From positions 1-30,042 of the forward strand of contig CAUDNR010000520.1 of assembly GCA_958430865.1 (NCBI GenBank): DNA of 30,042 nt, given 5' to 3'. Shown here in pieces: positions 22,458 through 30,042 of the stretch. Each line of letters opens with the position of its first letter. The first letter of the stretch is position 1. The translations under genes were made by a program, and so were the position numbers. This DNA is from Entrophospora sp. SA101. Lineage: Eukaryota; Glomeromycota; Glomeromycetes; Entrophosporales; Entrophosporaceae. The notes below the pieces were generated by a model that did no database searches, had not been told where the DNA came from, and was given only the letters and a program-made list of their open reading frames with translations.

Positions 22458-22676
22458 ATTTGGGTTTAAAATTTTTAAAGCTTGCTTATATTTATAAATA
22501 ATTATAAAATATATTATATCAATTATTAAAAAAATATGTAATGATTGTTAAAAATTAATGACTATTAAAAAATAAAAAACATAAATGAAAAGCATAGATA
22601 TAAAAAAAAAATGTAATAATATAAACAATATGAAAGGGGCATCCACTAATCTAATTTAAAAAAATGATTTAATATT
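22458..22676. other. Short AT-rich spacer
   Basis: There is no coding or repeat signal beyond poly-A/T and TA runs; it is the 3' side of two convergent units. Confidence 0.5.
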
Positions 22677-22787
22677 TTATTTTTTGTTATCAACATCAGA
22701 ACAAAATTGCTCAATCCCAGGAAAGAGTGGAAAGTCGTATATATTTGAATATTGGCAATGCCCAATTTCTGGTGATTCCAGCTCCAT
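22677..22787 (-). CDS. Small open frame of 36 residues, possible alternative or remnant exon
   Basis: ATG-to-TAA frame on the minus strand with natural-looking composition (starts MELESPEIGH, contains IYDFPLFPGIEQF). An acceptor-like ctaaag stands at 22801-22806 just upstream, so it may be a 3' exon rather than a gene of its own. It lies 100 bp after the stop of the pseudokinase/Sel1 gene on the same strand; no in-frame splice from that gene to this frame was found. An alternative frame through the same DNA is also open for about 30 codons. Confidence 0.3.
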   Translation of the reverse strand: MELESPEIGHCQYSNIYDFPLFPGIEQFCSDVDNKK

Positions 22788-22886
22788 GATAAATTGTTTT
22801 CTTTAGATTGTATATATCTATTCTTAAATAAATATTAAAAAATACAAATAAACAAAAATAATTATAAAAAATTTATTATATATTAT

Positions 22887-25455
22887 TTAATCACCATAGA
22901 TATTTATATTTAAACTTTTAAGTTTCTTAATTGATTTTTCATGACCTTTCAAAGCAGCCTTTTTATAATAAATTATTGCCTGTTTTTGATTTCTTGGTAA
23001 ATTTAATTTCCCTTCGTAATAAATATCACCCATGTTATACAAAGCAACTTGATTTTCATGGAAGGCAGCCTTTTCCATATATTTCATAAATTCAGAAGCC
23101 ATTAAAGGATTACCACCGACCTTATTTAATATAGAGAATGCATAGCGAACTTGAGCATCAGAAATATCTTGGTCTGCAGCTTCTTTGAAACATCTAGATG
23201 CCTCTTCTGAATTTTTCTCAATTCCGCCATATCCTTCCAGCAAATAATAACCTTTCCAATATATTGCTCTAGGATCTTTCAATACCTCAGCATGATATTT
23301 GAAACATTCCCATGCCAATTTTCTTGAGGTATCATTTTTATCCTTGTGAAGTTTTATACCATCTTCTAATGTAATTATTACTTTTGGAACATCATCTAAA
23401 CTCAATGTACCTAATGAAAGATCATCATCATCGAATGAAAGAGTAATTTGTTTGCCAATGCCACTTCTAGGTCTAGGTAAATAATGATTTCTGTATAAAG
23501 TAACTAATTGAGTAAGAAAAATAGGCATATTTGGTCGTAATGAAGGTTCTTGATTCCAAGCTATTTAAAAGAAAAATTATATTAAATATATATCCGTTAT
23601 GTGTGAAATTAGAAACCTGCATGTTTGAATTTGTCACAGCAGTAAAAAATTTTTAAAGAAAAAAATGTGATACTATTTGGCTGTGATAACAATCCATTGG
23701 TGGTCCATTGGATCCATTAGTGCAACTTTTAGTATTTTATTAATGGCAATGGACCAGATCAAAACTCATTGGTCACAATGGATTTGGCCTATTTACAACC
23801 TTGTATTGGACTACAACATGATAGTTTCAAGTTGATCTTTATAAATATTCATTCATTTACCTTTTACTATTATGTTTTTGAAACATTTTTGAATATCATC
23901 AAAGCGACTAAGTTTCCTTACACTTTCTCTTCCACCTTCCAAGATATAATGAGTAATTTTTACACCATCATTATCAAGCATATGAAAATATGGAACTTGT
24001 TGAAATGATAGTTCCCAGACAAACATACCAAAACTAAACAAATTTGAGTAATTAGTTAAACTAATAATAATTTAATCAAAATTAATATATGGATATATAT
24101 ATTCCTTTACCTGAATATTTCACATTTTAAAGTGTATCTGACTCCATCAGGATCTTTGAGTTTCTCAGGGGCCATCCAGGGCATAATTCGTATACTTTTA
24201 TTATGATATTCTCTACCTAGAGAAAAATTTGCAATTTTTGCTTTTCCAATATTGTCCATAATCTTTTTAATTTTAAAAAATTTTTTTTCAAGATTAATAT
24301 TAACAATATATATATTGTTGCATGTTAAACAAATTAAAAATAAAAATAAAAATAGAAATTAATTACTCACTAAAATGTTTTCACATCTAACATCATGGTG
24401 AAAAATTGTACATTCATGTAGAAAAGCAAGTCCAGTACAAACATCATGAACAATTTTTAGTTTTTGTTTCCAAGTAATATCATATTTTTCATAAAAAGAT
24501 TTTAAATTGCCATATTCAGCCCATTCAAATACCAGTACTCTATATCCATTGGCAGATGATGTGCCAAGAAATTTTACGATATTGTTTGATGGGAACAATT
24601 TACCTAAAATTGCTAAAAGAGTACGAAAGTCTTCTTCTTTATATTCTTCATCTGTAAATGGCTTACATGCTACTGGTTCATACCCTTTCAATAATTTTTT
24701 AAAAACTTTTCCACGTTTTACTACTTGCTCTGGATCTGGATCTCTTAAATCATGTTGTCTGATTGATTTAATTTCAATTGGTTGTTTATGACTATTACTC
24801 ATTGATGCAAGTGTATCTATTATTAATTTCATATCATTTGATTGATTATTCAAACTGGCTTCAATTGTTTCTAAAGCCTATTAATATTAAAATAACAATA
24901 ATAGTGGAGATAATGATAATTGATAATAAAAGTGACAATTAGAATTAAATTCATATAATAAATAATAAATTAAATAAATGTTTATTAATTTATTTATCTA
25001 TATTTTACCAAAGACATTTTATCAAATTCAGTTTCCATTATATTTTGTAAATCATGAATTTCTTTAAATTCATCAAGACTTATTCCTAGCTTTAAATCAG
25101 CAATAGCTTCATCATGTCTTTTTACAAGTTGAATAACTTTCCCTTTTGATTTAATATATTTCATTGCTCCTCTCAAGTTAGAAAACTCTTCAATAAATCT
25201 TTTGATTTCAATTGCCGCATTTACATAACTTTGAAGGCTTTTATAGAAATTACTACTTTTAAATTTTTCTTCTTTGTCTTTTTCATCCCTGTGCCTATAT
25301 AAATCAGACAAAGCACACGATCCTATCTCTAATCTGTCTGCTAAGATCAAACATGTTTTCTTGGTATAACGTGCATCTTCAGCTGTTTTATAAGCGTCTC
25401 TTGCAAGCTTTGCTGTTATGTCAATTAATGGCGGATAAAGTCCATATATATCCAT
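22887..25455 (-). CDS. MLKL-like protein: helical N-terminus, pseudokinase, Sel1 repeats
   Basis: Exons 25455-25009, 24877-24371, 24262-24111, 24033-23861, 23560-22887; all junctions GT-AG, phases fit, total 651 codons with stop (650 residues). The start is the first in-frame ATG. Residues 1-150 are helical and charged, with a Lys-Lys-x-Cys-x6-Arg-Leu pattern at 32-42, like the four-helix domain of MLKL-type proteins. The kinase-fold region is about 195-455: VACK lysine at 221, HHDVRCENIL at 309-318 (HRD altered to HHD), NFS at 330-332 in place of DFG, MAPE at 348-351, subdomain XI W..EPSLRP at 428-436. The Gly-rich loop and the helix-C Glu (Leu in FRTLLAIL) are missing too, so catalysis is unlikely. 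Three Sel1-type repeats follow at about 525-632 (e.g. NMGDIYYEGKLNLPRNQKQA). Probably a signalling scaffold or switch; a membrane-acting role is only inferred from the N-terminus. Confidence 0.82.
23561..23860. other. Unusually long intron with a CCATTG-rich foldback
   Basis: At 300 bp it is about three times the other introns here. Within it, 23691-23784 begins aatccattg and ends caatggatt, with further inverted matches (tggtccattg against caatggacca) inside. It looks like a small foldback insertion in the intron. No target duplication could be fixed. Confidence 0.45.
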
Positions 25456-25908
25456 TATTATTTTTTTATAAAATAATAATAAGGTTTGTTTTTTAGAAAT
25501 TAGTACTACGCTTCGTTTTTTTTTTTGAATTCCTTTTTTTAAAAAATAATCTTTTTGGAAAACTTGTTTTACGAACTTTAACCCATTGTAAATGATGGTG
25601 ATAGTAGTATCTTTCTTTTCTTTGCAGAGCCTGTAGAGAGTGCATATGTAAGCAACTAGTGAAAAATCTCTGCTTTTCAAACCTATTTTTTTGGGAAGGA
25701 ATTTTTTGTTTTCGTTGGGTGGTTATTTTTCTGAAATCGATTGCAAATACCTCTTTTCCACGCGATAAACGTCCTTTTATTGTTTATCGTGCAACTATAA
25801 AATCTTTTTCCAGAACTGTTTGGTTTAGTTTTTAGCAAGAAAAGCATTATTTTATTATTAACATTTAATCAACGATTTCATTTGACAATTTTGGTTGATT
25901 AATGTTTG

Positions 25909-26070
25909 CTATTACATACTAACACTAAAAATGCTAAAAAACAAATTATCATTTGTCCTGGTTTTTATGGTGGCGAGGCATTTTCCTCATATTCGGTTTG
26001 GGGTTTTAACATTAAACCCGCGAATGAGAATGAAATGGAACATGATTGTTTTTATATTGTAAGAAATTAG
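25909..26070 (+). CDS. Coding-like fragment without start codon
   Basis: About 53 open codons ending in TAG, with a well-mixed composition that stands out from the AT-rich surroundings (ICPGFYGGEAFSSYSVWGF, then NEMEHDCFYIVRN). It lacks an ATG at its start and no clear upstream exon was found. It may be an exon of an unrecognised gene or a relic. A second frame through the same bases has an ATG (25931) and 43 codons but a poorer composition. Confidence 0.3.
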   Translation, partial: LLHTNTKNAKKQIIICPGFYGGEAFSSYSVWGFNIKPANENEMEHDCFYIVRN

Positions 26071-27230
26071 TTATTATAAAAAAATCGGGACCAAGGGGAA
26101 AATAACAAAATAAAAATGTGACTTTACAGAGTGTAACCCTTATGAATGAATGTCTATTATGTATTAGTATATTATTAATAGTCTTAATTATACAATTAAT
26201 AAAAATGGCCAATATTAGCGTGCTTGTCTTAAAAGCCTTTCCCATGAAACGTCCAAGATGGTCGGAGCAAATACTTAATCGGAAATTATATTTTTAACTA
26301 TCACTGGTGAAAAAAAAATCTTAGGGAACAAAGGTTTTATATAATAATAAATGATATGTTTATGATAATGACAATTTTTACAATAGATTTTGCATTTTAC
26401 AGATCGTGAAATCGAATCTTTTATATCATGTATACATTTACAGTGGATGATTTTACATGGTATTAACCATTAGGTTTAATGTTACAATCAGTACAGTTTT
26501 CTATTAATTTTAATGTTCCAAAGCAATTCATTTAAAATCTAATTGATTTTCATATGTATTTGAAATTGATTTACATAATAAATCGTATCTTGGATAAATT
26601 GATTCAATCAATAGTTTTAATTTGTTTAACAATTCAATTCTTTCCATCTTTAAATAATACCCAATACTTATTTATCTTTAGAAATTTCTTTAATTCGTGG
26701 TCCGTCGACTATCTCAAAAATTTATTGTGCATGTTTCAACGGAAGAGTAATAATAACTATATAAATTTTATTATTTTTGACCGCGTAGTTTATAAATTAA
26801 TTCTTTTGGGAAAAAATATAACAATGTAATAATAATTCATCATTACACGTGAAAATATCTCCAACAACCAGAATGCAGTTTTTAATATTATAATTCAATT
26901 GGAAATATTCCTTTAAAAAAAAAGAATGTTCTTGTGATGACATAAACCTTCTATGATAAAATAAATCAATAATATTATCAAAATGCTACTCAAAATATTA
27001 TTTGAAACATTTGAAGTATTAATTCTCTGTTTCAAATGGAAAATAATGATGTAGCTGACTGAATATGTACGTATTTGTATGTTCTCTATCCAATGTAACA
27101 TTAAACAAGTATAAATAAATATATTAATATCAATTTGTTGTGTACATCTTAAAAAATTTACTTCTTTTTTTACAATCATTATCATTGTCACCCGTTAACC
27201 GATTATCGTCTATATTAATATTAATATTTT

Positions 27231-27508
27231 TTTTAAGATTGGCCTTTATCTATTTCAACAACAGTTTAGATATTCCATTATTACTTTATTGTCATTTCAG
27301 ATACCATTCTTGCTACCATCATCAAAACAATGAACTAATCAATCAATATATTAAAATCTCTAAAAATTTCCTCTTGCCATTATGTGAAGTTGAAGATAGT
27401 GGTGAATGTAGCAATTGGTTTTCCTGTGGGGTTGGAATTGGATTAATATCAAAAGCAGTCAACCTTACTATCCAAGACCGTTTCTTTTGCCTAAGAAGCA
27501 AATGCTAA
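27231..27508 (+). CDS. Possible terminal exon, unknown function
   Basis: An open frame to a TAA at 27506-27508. The last 44 residues look most coding-like (LCEVEDSGECSNWFSCGVGI, then several Cys). A plausible acceptor, taatattttttttaag, ends at 27237, so the upstream Ile/Leu-rich part is probably intron. No start codon or family could be assigned. Confidence 0.27.
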
Positions 27509-28050
27509 GAAGTCTGACTTTTAATTTAATCTCCGACTAGAATGATGACCATCATTTTTTTAATAACAACTAGAATGACAAGTTTACAGATCAATAATCA
27601 CTGCCATCATTTTTTATAAAACAAAAATAAGATATATTTTCATTATTACATAATTTTTATTATTAAAATTTGTTCAATGTTGATATTGCAAAGCGGCTTT
27701 TAGTTAACACCGATTACGACTTAACTTTTGGGCTACTCTTATCAGTTAATTGCAAGAAACTTACAATAATTTGGCGCTTGCCAATTAATTAGTTTACTTT
27801 AGCTCTCGCTTACTTCCTCTTTCTTGCACACAAAGAAATAAAATGGCACTTTCACAAAGCTCAACGGCTTCTATAAAGTTTTCTTTATTCATTTGTGACT
27901 GATTTAATTCAGTTGTTTATTTTTATCTGACCGATTTTGGTATATTTACAAACAATTTAAGCAACCACTTTAAAAGCCTTACGTTTACGATTACAATAAC
28001 TCACTAGTATTTTCAATTAACCTTTGTATAATACTTCACTAACTCCCCAC

Positions 28051-28250
28051 TAGTTAACTAACGTTAGTACTGAAACCTTGTTTACTCACTAAAGTAAATC
28101 ATGTTACTAATCGTTATCAACATCCAATAGTTAACTAACGTTAGTACTGAAACCTTGTTTACTCGCTAAAGTAAATCACATTACTAATCGTTGTCAACAC
28201 CCAATAGTTAACCAACGCTAGTCATAACCTTCATTTACTCACCAACGCGA
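28051..28250. repeat. 77-bp minisatellite, about 2.5 copies
   Basis: Units begin tagttaactaacgttagtac at 28051 and 28128, and tagttaaccaacgctagt at 28205. The period is exactly 77. Copies 1 and 2 differ by few substitutions (e.g. cactaaag/cgctaaag, ttatcaacatc/ttgtcaacacc); copy 3 is partial. Related degenerate words (actagt, ttcactaact) extend upstream to about 27990. Confidence 0.9.
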
Positions 28251-29203
28251 AAAAATGTGGTTTTTTTACCAAGGCACTCCACTTGTTGTTTTGGTCAAAG
28301 CACTTTAAACAATGAAAATAAAAACAACGTTTATTTTTATTTTCAAAAATTTATTTATTTAGTAAAAAACAATGAGTCTATGACAAAGTTTTATTTTATT
28401 AGAATGTTAATTATGCATTTCTTTTCCTCTGCTTTTTAAGTTGAGAAAATTTTCTAAATTATTCATTTTTCGAGCAAGTACATATTATAAAAAAAAACTG
28501 TTCATTTATTTTTAGGAAATTCTATCCATTGTTTAATCTGTCAGCTGTAAAAAATTGTATTATTGATATAGCAAATATATCAATGTAAATTAATTGTTAA
28601 TGTTGAGAGCCAAAAAATTTTAAAATCAAAGTATTTGTGTGGCTGTTGTGCGCGAAAATGAAATCAATGTGAATTTGCAATTCACATACATGAAATTCAA
28701 ATTAGCCAATCAGAATTTCATATCCAAACACCCCACCCCAAAATTTTTCGATTTCACATACAAACATGGCTAAAAAAAAAAAAAAATTCACATAATTTTG
28801 GCACTTTAAATGAAAATAAACGATACTTCTACTGACAAAAATGATAAATTATTTTATTGTATTTTTATTACCCTCCTTCCCCCCAAATAAAACTACATCA
28901 CATCTATTATTACTGATTGATTAATATGTTAATTAAAAAAATTTATTCATTTGGTCAAAAGTGACATTACTACAAGGAAAATTATATCTTTGTCTAGGAC
29001 AGGACAGTCAATGTCCATGCCTGTGTCTGCTAACAACACTGGTTATATAAATAATAATAATACAAATACAAATAAGAAGTGAAAGTGTGAATATAATAAT
29101 TTAGTAATCTACATAATATCACAGTACATATATACTACATTTACAATAAGATTGATAATATTTTAACAAAGTTGTGCGCATAATTTTCAGGGTTCTATCT
29201 ATT

Positions 29204-30042
29204 CTAAAGATCCAAGATTTTATTAAATTTTGTTTGCAGTGAACCAGTGCCAGTAGATTCTGTTGAAATAATACTGGAATAACTGAAAGAATTACTGTCT
29301 TCATTTTTTTGTTGCATGTAATTTTCCTCTTTATCAACTTTATCAACTATATTTGAGTCTGAAATCATTCTATTAAGCATAGTTTCAACATATTGAATAT
29401 CAGGCCTGCTTTCTGGATTATCCTGCCAACATGCTAGAAGTAAATAATTAATAAAAATTTAATGCATATAAATATATAGTTTTAAATATAATAGATTTTT
29501 TACCTTTGTATAAATTAATATATTCATCAGGTGTATTAGGAATAGGTTCTTCACAAATTCCTTGAGAAATACTAAACATTAAAGTAAATTGTTGATGGTG
29601 ATTACTAAAAGGTGGTTGGTTACTAGTCAACTCCCATAATAAAACACCCACACTGTATACATCTGATTTTTTGTTTGGCTTACTGTTATACTTGAAACAT
29701 TGTGGGTCAATATAAGGAACCAATCCTATCAATTTGAATGTTGAAGTGGCTGTAGATTCAAGTATTTTGCGGGAAAGTCCAAAATCTGCCAATTTTATGG
29801 TTTTTTGGTGAACCAAAAAGTTGTTTGAATGCTTTTCAAAAAAGATAAACATTATTAAATTTATTATTTTTTTCTAAAAAAATAATAAATTTATTATTTA
29901 ATTACCAAATCTCTATGGATAATATTGTTTTCATGTAGACACAAAACAGCTGATGCAATCTCATATGGGGGCTGTTCTAGGAAAAAGTGGGTTTCTTCAG
30001 ATTTTTTGTTTTTGAGATATTCATAAAAACAAAAAGCACCCC
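29204..30042 (-). CDS. TKL-type protein kinase, C-terminal part (5' end outside window)
   Basis: Exons on the minus strand: window edge to 29906, 29831-29504, 29433-29204 (stop TAG at 29204-29206); introns of 74 and 70 bp, phases fit, 230 residues visible. Catalytic loop IIHRDL spliced to HSNNFL (the intron sits inside the loop), intact ADFGLSR, activation segment to PYIDPQCF (in the place of APE), SDVYSVGVLLWEL (subdomain IX), and CWQDNPESRPDI (subdomain XI). All catalytic residues in the visible part are present, so it should be an active Ser/Thr or dual-specificity kinase of the TKL group. The C-terminal tail of about 60 residues is Ser/Thr/Asn-rich and disordered. The N-lobe and any extra domains lie beyond the right edge. 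It has the same strand as the pseudokinase gene and lies 3.7 kb from its start. Confidence 0.88.

Larger units (their letters stand above)
25456..29203. other. Intergenic region with scattered coding-like fragments
   Basis: It includes the 5' flank of the pseudokinase gene, with an in-frame open stretch of about 75 codons lacking any ATG, which I take as 5' UTR. Two plus-strand coding-like fragments and a 77-bp minisatellite are listed separately. A perfect small palindrome tgtgaatt-tgc-aattcaca is at 28668-28686. From 28260 to 29203 I see no gene. No tRNA was recognised. Confidence 0.5.

Noticed and set aside
25456..25680. N-terminal extension of the pseudokinase protein
   Set aside because: The upstream in-frame stretch has no ATG; the first ATG is at 25455, so it is treated as 5' UTR.
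26012..26245. Minus-strand 77-codon frame
   Set aside because: Strong Ile/Phe/Asn bias typical of AT-rich DNA, and it overlaps a better-looking plus-strand frame.
28668..28686. Perfect small palindrome tgtgaatt-tgc-aattcaca
   Set aside because: Too short to call a terminator or element in a eukaryote; recorded only.
1..30042. tRNA, rRNA, CRISPR array, prokaryotic operon features
   Set aside because: None seen. The repeats lack CRISPR spacing, and short GT-AG introns show the DNA is eukaryotic.

Overview
The window looks like nuclear DNA of a filamentous fungus, most likely an arbuscular mycorrhizal fungus (Glomeromycotina, Rhizophagus-like). The DNA is very AT-rich, genes are cut by short GT-AG introns (mostly 74-110 bp), intergenic spaces are full of poly-A/T and ATT/ATC microsatellites, and proteins carry long Asn, Ser and Gln runs. 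The gene families fit: fungal GATA factor, Rxt3, and Sel1-repeat/TKL-type kinase proteins, which are strongly expanded in Glomeromycotina. The lineage call is inference from these traits; no marker gene is present.

Layout. 1-1628 is an exact-looking second copy of 9663-11290 (5' part and upstream region of a GATA/PHD zinc-finger gene) that runs off the left edge. 1629-5351 is mostly non-coding, with a few coding-like fragments on the + strand. 5352-10566 (minus strand) is the GATA + PHD gene, which contains an in-frame 1963-bp internal tandem duplication. 11291-14453 is AT-rich spacer. 14454-16562 (minus) is a clean three-exon gene for an Rxt3-type subunit of the Rpd3/Sin3 histone deacetylase complex. 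16563-20965 has no intact gene but holds a 140-bp pogo/Tigger-like MITE, a decayed amino-acid transporter piece, a TAGATGGG inverted-repeat element and a richer-GC stretch of unknown nature. 20966-22457 (plus) is a broken gene resembling a nucleotidyltransferase-like family, interrupted by a hAT-like MITE with an 8-bp target duplication. 22887-25455 (minus) is a five-exon gene for an MLKL-like protein: helical N-terminus, pseudokinase, then Sel1 repeats. 25456-29203 is spacer with a 77-bp minisatellite. 29204-30042 (minus, cut by the window edge) is the C-terminal half of a catalytically complete TKL-type kinase.

How the genes may relate: the two left-hand genes both concern chromatin and transcription (sequence-specific zinc finger plus histone reader; HDAC subunit). 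The right-hand pair, an active kinase and a helical-domain pseudokinase on the same strand, resembles in outline the kinase/pseudokinase pairs of regulated cell death in animals and plants; that functional link is a hypothesis only. All exon models were derived by hand from splice-site motifs and reading-frame continuity; the Rxt3 and pseudokinase models close exactly in frame from ATG to stop.
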